64,000 nt of DNA from Sabethes cyaneus. Lineage: Eukaryota > Arthropoda > Insecta > Diptera > Culicidae. Positions 11,907 to 23,015 of this stretch are shown here, piece after piece (position 1 is the stretch's first letter; the number at the start of each line of letters is the position of its first letter). A model generated the notes under the pieces. That model searched no databases, was not told where the DNA came from, and saw only the letters and a list, made by a program, of their open reading frames with translations. The stretch covers positions 56,213,544-56,277,543 of the forward strand of contig NC_071354.1 of the NCBI RefSeq assembly GCF_943734655.1, read 5' to 3'. The position numbers were made by a program, and so were the translations under genes.

Positions 11907-13503
11907 GCTGAGTACCCGATCTTACTCGGGGCGCCTTGTCTCACAGCCACTTGTACATTAGTTATTGTAACCGAAATGCTTATAATGCAAAAATATAACG
12001 CTTGTTACTCTTTTGGACGTTCCTCCCCCATTTGTCAGCTCCCCCTCTTTTGTCTACCCGGCCACTTACACATCTGTTTTCTTTACGGAAATCGCTATAA
12101 AACCGCATAAAGAAAAAGAAACAAATATATTTAACCTATTTGTTATTTGTTGTTATTGTTACTTGTTATTTGTTATTTATGTTTTGTTATTGTACTTTTC
12201 AAAAAAAGTAGAAGGTGCAACAGTGTTTCTTCCATGGATACAAAAAAACCTCTTATTCCTTTCATCTCACTTCAAGACAAAACTTGATCGTAAACAATTA
12301 CCCTTATTCTGCGAGTCACATGACTCAATACGACAATTGTCACTTAGGTGACTCGCCACGGCGAGTCGAGTCACCTAAGTGACAATCGTGTCACCTAGGT
12401 AAGAAACCCTTGTCACCTAAGTGACAAGGCGAGTCACCTAGGTGACAATTGTCACCTGATTCGCGGTGACTGCAACATAGTCACGTCACTCGCCTCGCAG
12501 AATAAGGGTAAATGTTTTTAGTTTCACTACCAGGAGCAAGTATGCACAAATTATTTAGTGTTTCGTGTTTTGATTTTTTCTGTTGTACGGATAAATTGTT
12601 ACAGTCATGTGGGCGTTACTCTCCCCTTCCTGTCAGCAACCTCTTGTCATCAGTTTCCTCTTTTGTCCCACCGTCACTTAAGGAAGAACCGTCCTAACAT
12701 TTCGGAGTCTTCCCCCTGTTACCCCCTCCTCTATCAGACCCTTCAGTTCTGATTCCCTTATATCAAGGAACATGTAAGAAAGGTTGTTAAAAAAACGGTC
12801 AAGGCGTTTCGGAGTTATCGTCTTCCCCCCACCCTCTATTAGTCTCCCTTTGTCAACCCCCGGTGCTGACTGCCTGATGTTAAGGGACACGTGTGCCAAG
12901 TTTGATAAAGAACGGTCAAGGCGTTTCGGGGTTATGCCTTCCCCATTATTAGGGACCCTCCCCCCTTTCAGTAAAACTCCCTCCCTCGTTTTTTTAACCC
13001 CCCCAGTGCTGATTCTCTTATGCCAAGGAACAATTGTGCCAAGTTTGATGAATAACCGTCCGGGCATTTCGGAGTTATGGCCTCCCCCTCTGTTACGAAC
13101 CCCTTCCCACATTTATTTCGGGGTTATGGACCCCCTGTTATAAGTTCCCCTCCCCCCTATGTCAACCCCGTGCTGATTCCCTGATGTCAAGGAACATGTG
13201 TGCCAAGTTTGATAAAGCACGGTCAAGGCATTTCGGAGTGATGCCCCCCACCCTATTAGGTGATCAGTGATGAATCTCTTATGTCAAGGAACATGTGTGC
13301 CAAGCTTGATGAATCACCGTCCAGGCATTTCGAAGTTTTGGCCTGCACTCTGTTGCGACCCCCCCCCCCTTTTGTCAACCCCCCAGTGCTGATTCTCTTA
13401 TATCAAGGAATATGTGCGCCAAGTTTGGTGGAGATCGGTCAAGGCGTTCCGGAGTTATGGTGGAAAAACAAACATACTCACGCTCACTTTTATATATATA
13501 GAT
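11907..13503 (+). mobile_element. non-autonomous element with internal ~130-bp tandem repeats
   Basis: It starts at CTAGCTGAGTACCCG followed by TCTTACTCGGGG, a start shared with a second copy near 63200. It ends in TTTTATATATATAGATTC. The 3' half (about 12690-13460) is an irregular tandem array with a unit of roughly 110-140 bp. Each unit contains versions of GTGCTGATTCCCTTATRTCA, GTGCCAAGTTTGATGAA, GGTCAAGGCGTTTCGGAG and a C-rich stretch (CCCCCTTTTGTCAACCCCCC). At least six partial units are visible. A 214-bp MITE is nested at 12298-12511. Open frames on both strands through the array are repeat shadows. Confidence 0.65.
12298..12511. mobile_element. 214-bp MITE with perfect 18-bp TIRs
   Basis: Perfect terminal inverted repeats TTACCCTTATTCTGCGAG (12298-12315) and CTCGCAGAATAAGGGTAA (12494-12511). 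The interior is built of palindromic variants of TGTCACCTAAGTGACA and GAGTCACCTAGGTGAC repeated four to five times, so most of the element can fold on itself. It is inserted in the larger tandem-repeat element. Target duplication is ambiguous (TA or TTA/TAA). Confidence 0.85.
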
Positions 13504-13688
13504 TCCGATTCATTTAAGATTTACAACCGCAAGTGAATAATGCATAGGATCAATAGGATGGTCCGTTTGCATTGAAGGCCAGTTTTTGATTCCTAATCAG
13601 CATTTCGTTTGTTTACTTCACTCTAAGCTTATCGATGCGGCAAAAGTTGAATGCTCTTTAAAAGCTCATTGATGTGGCGAAAATTTAA

Positions 13689-14805
13689 CCCATTAAGCCC
13701 CACACTTTTCCCAGCAGGCATAGAAAGTTGAAACTTTCAGAAAAATTCTCTTTTAGGTCAACTAAGAAATAGCCGTTGACATGTATTTTTAATTTTGACA
13801 CTGTGTCCCGCAATGCTACGTTGCAAAAACGCAACGCTGGGCGTTAAGGGTATACCGTTTTTGCATACCTTCATTATTATGCATATAAATGCTGCATACT
13901 TTTTTACCGTTAAATCAAATTTGGGATTTTTTTTGTGATTTTGAGTATTAATAAAGATTAAATGAACGACTTAGAGTATTACATGCTATGTTTTATGATA
14001 GAAATCGAAACATTTGGGTTGGAGACCGACTTTGCACTAGACGCATAGTATGCAGTTTGAATGCTAAATGCATGTCATCGCATATGATTAAATGCCTACC
14101 AATACGTTCCGGAAAGGTTGTAACATTAAATTTGGGTCCATGAAACTGTCGTTGCCATTACTCAATTACTCCAGATATTCCGGAGGCAAAGGTACTTTAA
14201 CAATTTTATTACGCTCGTATCACAACAGCTTCTCCATCTGCCATCAGTGTTTGAAGCTGCGAATTCTATGTTATGTAAACTTTTATAATGTTTCCGGAAT
14301 AATTTAAATTAGCGAAAGAGAAGATTTACATTCATTTGTTTACTAAAAAGCAACGATATCAAATGAAACTGCGCAGCGAACGAACGAAAACAAACGTTCC
14401 CGTTGCAAATTTTGAATATCGTTACTTCCTAGCGTTGCATTTTCGCAACGCAAAGCTTCAAACCTATCTTAAAATTACAAAAATAATCAAAATTATGAAA
14501 CAAAGTGTTTTTTGGCAAGCAACCGATTCTTACTAACACTGACTGATAGCTCAGGCGTTAATAGAAATGACATCGAGTTTTATGAGCATTTTTCCTTAAC
14601 AATCTGAAAAATAGTAAAACCTGTTGTTTTGTCACAGCTGTAATTATGTTACATGTAACATCTGACCTTTGAGCAAAAACAGGTCGATTAGATTTTTTTC
14701 CAATCTATCTTTGTTTCTCAGGGTCCCAGTTGATATCTTAAACCGGGCCTTCTCTAGAATCGAATGAAAGTGCGTTGCGTTTTCGCAACGCTGGGAGGAA
14801 ATGGG
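13689..14805. mobile_element. piggyBac-like non-autonomous element flanked by TTAA
   Basis: About 1.1 kb bounded by TTAA (13685-13688) and TTAA (14806-14809), with ends CCCATT and AATGGG. CCC/GGG ends next to a TTAA duplication are characteristic of the piggyBac superfamily. Subterminal CCCAGC and CAACGCTGGG motifs, and CGTTGC-AAAAA/TTTTC-GCAACG hairpins (near 13820-13842, 14433-14450 and 14771-14792), occur inside. No transposase is recognisable; the open frames at 14092-14307 and 14336-14536 do not resemble one. Confidence 0.7.
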
Positions 14806-15239
14806 TTAAGACCGTATTTTCGGAAATCGCTAGTGCAACGAAATATGTGCGCAACCAAATATCTATTAACTAATTCCAGATTACACGTTTTATGACCACG
14901 TAATGATCTATACAATCAGTTAAATTTATTTTTCATTAGCAATTATGTTTTGCTGAGCGTTTGTTGATATATAGCGGATCGATAAATGGAATGTTTTAGA
15001 ATGAAAAGTTTTAGGAAATTATAACAGCACTGGAAGCACTAATTACGTGGCGAAAACGTGCTCTGTCAATACAGATGCATTTTTAAGGCACAAAACAATA
15101 TATGCATCGAACGTAGCCATTTATCTAGCCATCTTTGAGCCATTTTCGGTTTCCCCTTGATAAGGTTTGCCTGAAAATCTACGTTGCTATGTTTTGTATG
15201 TAGCACTTAATTGCCAGTAGTCATCAGTGATTTATAAGT

Positions 15240-15840
15240 GAAGGCCCGTAGCACCAACAATGCGTCAGCCTACTGCGCTGCAAGCAACGCCTATCACACG
15301 TCATTTAAGATTTGTAGGTATAGACTGTTTCGGTCACTACTTTGCTAAGGTAGAACGAAACCAAGCGCTGGGTTGCAGTCTGGATTTATCTCACTGTTCG
15401 CGCAATACACCTGGTAACAGTTTTAGTTTGGCTACAGATTTATTCGAGAAAGTATTTCGACGGCTTGTTGTCTGCGTAGGAGCACGATAGGAAATCTAGA
15501 AAATAGTGTAAATTTTGTTGGCGCTGGGAGAAACTGGAAAGAGAAATGCGACAATTTAATGATAATGATTTAACTTCTCTTCTGCGCCCCATATGGGTGG
15601 GAATTGGGAGAGGATGGTACAATCAGTAAAGACAGCGTTAGGAGCATTACCTTCGTCGTGAAAGTTAGAAGACGAGTCTTTCATGACATTATTATCGGAA
15701 GCCGCTCACACGAAAAGCAGGAATCATTGACTCCAAACTACTTTCTCGTGCTTAGCTAGGGTGGTGTTGAACACAAAACAACAAAGATTACACTAATATT
15801 CCTTCTCCATTCCCACCTGATTGCAAGGGCGTAGCCGGCG
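15240..15840 (+). mobile_element. BEL/Pao LTR-retrotransposon integrase relic
   Basis: The frame 15260-15490 reads TPITRHLRFVGIDCFGHYFA and KVERNQALGCSLDLSHCSR, equivalent to the F-x-x-V-G-V-D-Y-F-G-P start of the integrase core that is typical of BEL/Pao elements, then SFSLATDLFEKVFRRLV. Further on, in other frames, PYGWELGEDGTISKDSV corresponds to the conserved P-H-x-G-G-x-W-E block. Shifts and substitutions show that it is dead. LTRs were not found. Confidence 0.7.
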
Positions 15841-17403
15841 CAATTATTGATCCATTACACACTGAAAATGATTGGCCACTCTCAACCCCATTCAGTTGAT
15901 TCATGTCATGTGATGTTGAACAATTGATGAAGACTCCCATAGACGAAAGGGCAACCTTAATTGGAAGTTGGAAGTTCCAGCAACGATCTCCAGACGGACT
16001 AAGTAGTTCCAAGACGTGACTCCAATTAAAAACAAACGCTTTGGGTATTACGCCGTAGATGTGAAAACAACCTCTGGAGTTTCACAGAGACAAGTGCAGT
16101 TCTGGATATTTTTGAATCCATGATTTTATTTCTAAGCCCAAATAAATACCTTTGTTTTCTGCACAACATTTAAGATATATAAAGTGATAGGTACAATTCG
16201 TTGCAATATGGTTACGTCTTACCCGGAGCCTACGACATAGCACAGGCACATATATACTTACACTCCATTAGATGTACGAATCTACAGGTCGGACGCGTGC
16301 ACATCGATCTATTAAAATCTTGGCACACCGGGAGGGTGTCCAGTAACTGTAACGGGGGGACAAGAAAGACAGACTTTCGATTAGTTTAGCTTTAATTTGC
16401 ACTCGAGCCAGCGTGATGGAAGAGAAATGGTGATATATAGTGAACATAGATAGATAGATAGAGAGAGAGAGAACGAGATAGAGAGAGAGAGAGAGTCAGA
16501 GAGGTTATGTTTTTGGTTGTTGGTTCAATTATAAAGAAAAATAAAAAACAACAAAACAAAAAACGGAACGAACAAAACAAAGAAACAAAAGAGGAAGAAA
16601 AAAAACGGTTCAAGATGTGATGGTGTTTAACTCATGAGTAGGGATGCTGGGGACTGCGAAGGTCGGAGAGATAAAAGTGGATGAAAAAGTAGAGGAAATG
16701 CGATGGTGATTGAATAGTGATAGTGATTTAAATGCATTTTTCGTTTAATAGAACTTAAGGTTAAATTTTTTTTTTGGGGAGCAAGGATCGGTAGTAATCG
16801 ATAGGGGATAGTTTTTGTTTCTGGCAATAGTGATTGTGATTTGGGGATAATCCACAGTGGTGTTTGCTGTTTTGTTTAGATCTCTCATAATTTTTGTTTT
16901 GGTAGGCAATTAGGAAACCGACATTATTGATTATTACAGTGGCTTGGCAGTCGTTTTTTTTCCTTCACAGTGTTTTCATTTTTTGACTACTGTCTAGCTT
17001 GAAAGATTTTCTCCCTATCATGGTGGACCTATCGAATGTTATACCGAGTTGGTTTTTACCGACAGAATCGATTAAACAAAAACACCTAAAATGATAAAAA
17101 GCCAGCATTGTTTTCTTTCCAAAAAAACAACTAAATAAGCACAGTTAGTACAAGAGAAGCTGATTTCCTCATGGTGTGTGAGATAATAGAATACTAAGCA
17201 GCAGGCAATCATTCTTTCAGCGGCAGCCCATCGAGTTGGAAATCGAAACTTTCCTGATATATGCTTGTTCTATAACAGAAAGCTGAAGGCAGTATTGAAA
17301 AGAGGTCACGTGAGATAGTAAGGGGGGTGGGAAAGGGCAGTGTGTGTGAGTGGTGTATCTATTGTTGTTTTTTCGAAATATCTATATTTAATATAAAAAA
17401 AAC
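15841..17403. other. repeat debris, then low-complexity sequence
   Basis: To about 16390 there is AT-rich sequence that may continue the retroelement relic. From 16440 onward there is a GATA/GA microsatellite (16445-16500), A-rich purine tracts and GT-rich tracts (17320-17360), with no gene recognised. This is where a 3' UTR would lie if the candidate exon 17483-17404 is used. Confidence 0.35.
16443..16502 (+). repeat. GATA/GA microsatellite
   Basis: (GATA)n followed by interrupted (GA)n: ATAGATAGATAGATAG, then GAGAGAGAGA blocks. Simple sequence. Confidence 0.9.
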
Positions 17404-17483
17404 TCAATGGAAGTAAAAACTGTACTCAAGCAGTGCTGCTGCTGTTGCTGCCACCAAGCAAGCGGCCGAGATCACTGAAGATG
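17404..17483 (-). CDS. mbl: candidate alternative terminal exon, alanine-rich tail
   Basis: Candidate last exon: acceptor TATTTTCTGTTAG (AG at 17485-17484), two bases CA, 25 codons and TGA. The peptide is SSVISAACLVAATAAALL followed by EYSFYFH. It is phase 1, so joining to the internal donor at 37184 gives TCA (Ser): FVPVS-S-SSVISAAC. Support: a good pyrimidine tract, the phase match, and a GC-rich, alanine-coding patch inside AT-rich sequence in a block without transposons. From established knowledge, Drosophila Mbl isoforms differ at their C-termini through alternative 3' exons. Against: it is short, Ala codons arise easily from GCA/GCT repeats, and I cannot confirm a match to a known isoform. 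An ATTAAA lies at 17392-17387, very close to the stop. Confidence 0.5.
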
Positions 17484-18387
17484 CTAACAGAAAATAGAGT
17501 AAGTATACGTTTTTAAAGCTGCTGCGGCGCTGAGCGGGTTGTTTTGTTCTTTGAAAAAGCGCATTCATGTGGGTGGGTAGGTTCTGTTTTTGTATATTGG
17601 CGTGTGGGTTGCTGTGGGATGGTTTTGTTTTTGTTTAAAAAGCAGGGGGTTTGTGACACAGGGTCTGTTTGAGGGCGGCGGGTCTCTTGGCGTCCGGCGG
17701 TGATAGGCATTTCGAGTGGTTGCGCGTTGTTATTCATAGCTTTGAAGGAAATGGCTAACAACTTCAAGTTAAGTTATTGATCAAGTTTTATTAAAAAAAA
17801 TTAAGATGAAACCTAATATTGAAGGGGTGCTCGAAACAAAAAAACGATTAGGTCATTAAAGGCTGTTTTCAGTACTTCGAGTGCCGTGTTAAAAGACAAT
17901 CCAAGAGCAAAGTAAATCCAAAAATTATCGAGTACGGGTCCAAACCCCCCAAATAAATCCGATATTCTCGGACATCGCTTATTTTAAAAGTTCATATCTC
18001 AGAAACCAAGTATCGTAAAGCAGCCTAAAAGAAAAAATGATCTCGCTATGAAAACATAGTACCAAACCTTACGAATATTTCGAAAATACCACAAAAATTT
18101 CAAACAAAAAAAAGAGTATAGCTCGAAGCACCTACAGGGCCGTGAGACCGAGACCCCGCCGAGGAGGGGAAAGTGATTGCAAACTAATAAGCATAACGAA
18201 ACCAAAAAATCAGAGTGTACTTCAAGGGAGTGTACCGGGGAGAGCTGGGGAAACGGGACAAGCAGTAGAACTAAAGAAAGTATACAGCAAAACTGTGTAG
18301 CCCCCATTCTATACTGTAATTATTATTGTTATTACTCTTATCGTTATAAACTAGAATGAAGTTTAACATAAGCTCGAAAACCTGTAC

Positions 18388-18446
18388 CTGTCCATTGGCG
18401 TCGGTGTAGATTACGTAGGGAGCATTCAAAGGCATCGTAGGCGATG
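18388..18446 (-). CDS. candidate short exon (MPLNAPYVIYTDANGQ), unassigned
   Basis: A GC-richer patch reads, after CCAG (AG at 18448-18447) and two bases CA, the 19 codons SPTMPLNAPYVIYTDANGQ, followed by CAG|GTACAG. The frame is closed shortly upstream by TAA and stays open for about 41 codons, to a TAG, if the donor is not used. Phase would be 1 to 0. A phase-1 start fits the internal mbl donor at 37184, but the phase-0 end does not fit the phase-1 exons at 17483 or 7017. If real, it may be another alternative end of mbl. I do not recognise the peptide. Evidence is a protein-like composition, plausible boundaries and position in a transposon-poor block. Confidence 0.25.
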
Positions 18447-21400
18447 CTGGCGTTTGTTATTGTTTGGGTGGTTGGTTCGTTCGATAGAGCGGATAGAGTG
18501 AAAGGAGCGGGCGAAAGAGACACGATCGGTTTTTTTTTGTTCGGTTCGATACGCGGTTTCGATGCAACATTGCAGCAGGGTTTCGCGAAACCCGTGTGGT
18601 AGCGAGTGCAAGCCGATGCCGATGTTTATTTTTTATTACATTAACGATGGAAAGTAAACACGGAAAATGCAAGAGGCGTCAGAGCGTGGGGCGTATGAGC
18701 GTCGTGTCGAGCGCCGGTGATGAGCGGAGAGAGAGGGGGGGTTGTGTGGGGGATTTTTTTTCGGTTGTTTGTATTTTTGCAGGTGGGATCATTATTAGTG
18801 AAAGTTAGAGGGAACGACGTTGATTTTCGTGGTATTGATTCAGTACGAGTGCAGCCAATGGAAAACAGGAGCTTCCGGTTAATTGCATTTGGTCGTGGGA
18901 AGGATTTTTTACCCCGAGCCCCGGAGAAAAAGGGCAGGGTGTCGGAGCCGACAGCCGAGAGTGGAGTGATTGGCAGTTTTCCGGCAGTTGTGATAAACCA
19001 ATTTGCGTGGGCGAGATAATGAGTTTTGAAAACACAATTATACCGTTGATTTTACACATTCGGTCGACGTGTGTAATTCGTTGATCGGTGCGGTTTTTCG
19101 TCCATCGTCGGAGGAAATTATATTTTTGTTCAATCAAATAAGGTCAACCAAACGGAAATCAATATTGCATAATCCGGTGAATCGATCGCAGGCGTGAAAT
19201 AAAGTAATGAAAAATACACATTTAAAATTAAGTATTAATTTTAGAGACAAAAAGTTGAATCGAAAAAAATCTGCTGGGGACACTTAATTACATGTCAGAG
19301 TTCGGGGGCGGGGGAGTCATGCAAATGAAACTGAGATCTTAGCGGTTCGACGCCTGCGGAGAAAAAGGAGCAAAAGTAGGGGTATCACGCAAATTTACCA
19401 TTGAAAGCAAGAAACAGAACACGGTTTAAAACACAAATGCAGAGTCAGAGCTGTGGTGGTGGTGGTGGTGGCTAGTCGGGTGCTGGTGATGACACTGCTA
19501 CCTACAGTTTTGTATCATCGAAAAAGGGGAGTCCACAAGTCAACGACCGTGCGTCTCCACTGGATTGCAGATTGCTAGATGGAGACGGTCGCACTTCTTA
19601 CTAACACACTACGAACAACGCGAAAGCCGAATGTATGTAGATGTAAGATCAACCAACGGTAAAACCGAACGAATAGAAACAACAAATTCTAGAACAACGG
19701 TCTAAGGGTCAACATTTTTCTAACATAAAAAAAACAATTCGTTAATAGGAATAGGGTAAGTGTTTGGGGGGGGTGTTAGCAAAATACCATCGTTTGGAGC
19801 TTTTAATCAATACGCGGTTGTACACTAAAGCCTGTGTGTATTTCTTTACCACTGCACTATCATTCATCTGTTCAATAGAAAGTATTACCAAATATATAGA
19901 TGGGTAACAAAGATACTGAGCTGAAATACGAAAGTGGTTCTGTAGTGGGACGGTTAACGGTTCTAACTAATGTATATGTCTAGATTTTATGATTTATTGT
20001 TACGGTTTTTTTTTTATTTTGGTTGAAAAGCCACAGTCAATATGAAGCGGATATCGTAATCAATAGAGATACAGAGAGAGAGAGACAGAGAGCAAGATAG
20101 AAGTAGGCAAAGAGTGGAAAATGAGGCTGGGAATTTGGGGTCCAATACAATTTGCGATGAAGTTTATATAAACGAGAGAGAGAGAGAGAGTAGGAATGAA
20201 AAGATTTGTGGGTAATGGATTTGAGAGATAGTTGAAGGTCGATGAAGGCAAATTACATTGGCCGGTTGTTGGAAGGGTTGGAAGTTTGGTGCTGGGCGGA
20301 GATTGATGAAATGCTCTACGGTTCGGGCTGGTTGGGATGAACACAGAGAAGGACAATCGAGCGAACGATTATTATGAAGGGATTATGAATGAACAATTCG
20401 AATGATTGGGAAAGAGGTGTGAACAATTTTGAGCGTTAAAATGTGCTGAAAATAAAAATCAAAAATATACTGAAAATAAATATATAAATATATATATATA
20501 GAAAAGCGTTCAATACTCCAATGGTCTACAAGCAATCAAACCAAGACATTGTCATTTGCTGGTGTGTAGGTGTGTATGTGCGAATTGGCGATTACGGTTT
20601 TAGATGGTAGATTGTTTGTTGGTGGTTCGGGTGAATGGTTTTGACTAAAATTGAACTGTTGTGCGCAAAGTTTTGGCGTGGTGAGAAATTATTAAAGGCT
20701 ATTGTTATAATGGTTAGCTTTTAGCGGTTGTGTGTGTACGGTGTCTGTAAATAAAACGCAAAAAGAAAATAATATGAATAATAAATCAAAAACATTAGTT
20801 TTTATTAGCGCTAAACTACAAGACAAAACAACCAAAGGACTGAGGGACGTGTCCGAGAATGGCCTCTCGTTCGGTCAGCCTCAACCTAATAGGCACACAA
20901 ATAAAACTACTGGAATATGCAACGTGTGTCGAGAGTATTAGGGTTAAACTGAATGTGTGATGAAGTCTAAATAAATATAAGCAAATAGCAGTGCAAACTC
21001 TTACCTCCTATGCTCGCAACATCAGCCGAAGCGTTTTATATATAGAAATACGTTTATGGGTTGGCGTTGAATTTGAATTAGATACATTCTCAAATCAATA
21101 AGTAACAAGACAATTTTGATGTACTTTCCACACACTGGTCAACCGATTACAGAGACTCAATATAGACTAATAGATATAAAATGGCATATATGGTGAAATA
21201 TATATGTAGGCGAAACGGTAGAGAAAATACGTTGCTATATTATATAGCCTAAGGAACAGGAATGCCTCGCTCGGGCAGCGGATGAAGGCAGTCTGATGGC
21301 GGTGTATATTTGTTTTTTTTTTTTTGTTTTTTTGTTTACTTTACTTTGCAGTTTGAAACAAGATCACACACCCCGCGCTTGGTCCGATAAAATAAACCAA

Positions 21401-22330
21401 ACAACAAGTACAGACGATGAAATGTACAAAACTATCGATGAGTTTTGTCTGTGTGACACAAGGCAGAATCAGTACAAAAACGGAAAATGAGGCAGATGCA
21501 TCTTGGCGCAGGTAACAAAAAAGAGCAATTAAAGTGTAAGTTATAGTAGTAGTAGGTGTAGTAGTAGCAGAAGAAGAAAAAAAATAAATGAAAGGATGGA
21601 CATTCGATAGAATACTCAGACATGCAGTGGAATGTTGTTTGACTAGCGAGTAGTCTCATCAAAATATAACTAGTTTGCTTCGGCATTTGTTATCTACTCT
21701 GGCGAAAGCTAATCTTACTACAGCTAGTCAACATTGATAACTTCATGACAATTATATGATACTATCCCAATACCATTACACACCGTAACCATGCAGCTTA
21801 TACTCTATAAATTAATCTACTTTTTGTGTTCACTCGAAACTGGGAACTTAGCGGAGCTGATGTGGGAGCGCCTTTTTGTGCACCTAAATTGTAGCATCTA
21901 CAGTGTTATTTACATTGCATAACTTAATGATTTGTAGACTAAATCGTTATGTTTCGCGACATTTTAATCCATTTAGTATCGTTAGGCTCGCAAGTTTCAC
22001 TTATAAATAACGATTGAATTGTGTTGATCAAATTGTTGAACTCAAATGTATAGTGCTATCAGAATCAACTTACTTATAATTAGAAAAAATCTCGCAATTA
22101 CCTTACTTGTGCTTTAATTTTGTTTTCAGCTTTTTAAAGAAAAGCTCAACTGAAAGTATTAAAACGAAATATCAAGAAACTAGCTGTGATACACAATCAA
22201 TACACGAAGGCTGCATACATAGACAAGAATTCTTTGCATTAGAAATGGCTCGTATAGCACAAATTTATGATATGTAAAACTAACAAACGATTGCACATCA
22301 AATAAAAATAATTGTATAAATCAAACACTC
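18447..22330. other. transposon-poor block without established genes
   Basis: No transposon proteins or TIR pairs seen in about 4 kb. Contents: a GC-rich stretch at 18540-18990; a (TGG)n run at 19453-19472; an imperfect hairpin around 19540-19592 (CGACCGT...GTCTCCA against TGGAGACGGTCG); and (GA)n at 20070-20100 and 20173-20191. The plus strand is purine-rich in places. Open frames at 18596-19137 on both strands lack family resemblance. The lack of transposons suggests constraint, possibly regulatory or UTR. Confidence 0.35.
20172..20191 (+). repeat. GA microsatellite
   Basis: Run of nine GA units, related to the GA-rich stretch at 20070-20094. Simple sequence. Confidence 0.85.
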
Positions 22331-22699
22331 ACTGGAGACCGTGCGCCTCCATTATGTACTTTTTGCGCATTGGCGTTCGCTTCAATCCAAGTAACACGAT
22401 TCAGTTGTTCGGTTAATTTGACAACTAATCATTCGTATTGAATAAAAGAAGACGCTTAATTTTATTGTCAATTCATCTAGTCAATGATTTCTAATCAAAC
22501 CTAGTCTAATTTATCATTAATAGAATCAAATCTAATATGCGAAAAATGATACAAAGTGAAATAGTTTTTCTTGTGAAAATCGTATGTTGCTTAAGGCAGT
22601 GTTGTCTGTAACCTCAGTCACTGATATCAAGTATTTTTCGGTTTATTAAGCTGTGATTGCTATAAAACCCAGTGTATGATGACGAATCATATCAGCAAG

Positions 22700-22860
22700 T
22701 AAGTATAGAAGTTATTCCTAGAGGCTATGAAAGACTATGCTGGTCTAACAAACCAGTCGTCGTTTGTTCGAATTTCGGCTATGCGGTGCTTGCTAGATAG
22801 AGCTGTAGGACCTTTGCACTAGCCCCATGGACCAGATTAATTCACGGCTTCCCTATATAA
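22700..22860 (+). mobile_element. tRNA-derived SINE-like fragment
   Basis: Contains GTCTAACAAACCAGTCGTCG followed by TTGTTCGAATTTCGGC, which resembles a tRNA B box (GGTTCGAATCYC). A related order of motifs, CTAACAAACCCTAGTCGTCG then GGGTCAAAGTCTCGACTGGG, appears at 57497-57536. The A box is degenerate. Most likely an old SINE, not a functional tRNA. Confidence 0.5.
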
Positions 22861-23015
22861 GCTCCAATCGCGAGGCATGAACTTATCCTTCTCGTTGGAT
22901 AACAACAAATCAATAAAAGGGAGATCAAACTTCTTTATGTAGTTGACGTTAGATTGTTTAATTTTCTCATTTTTACTTTTGCCATGTCTTATTGATTATT
23001 TTTAGTACCATATAC

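Noticed and set aside
12330..12460. Regular short palindromic repeats as a CRISPR-like array
   Set aside because: Spacers are themselves palindromic variants, the unit lies between MITE TIRs, and the genome is an insect.
12678..13143. Overlapping 144- and 119-codon frames on both strands
   Set aside because: They translate the same C-rich tandem repeat in opposite directions; repeat shadows.
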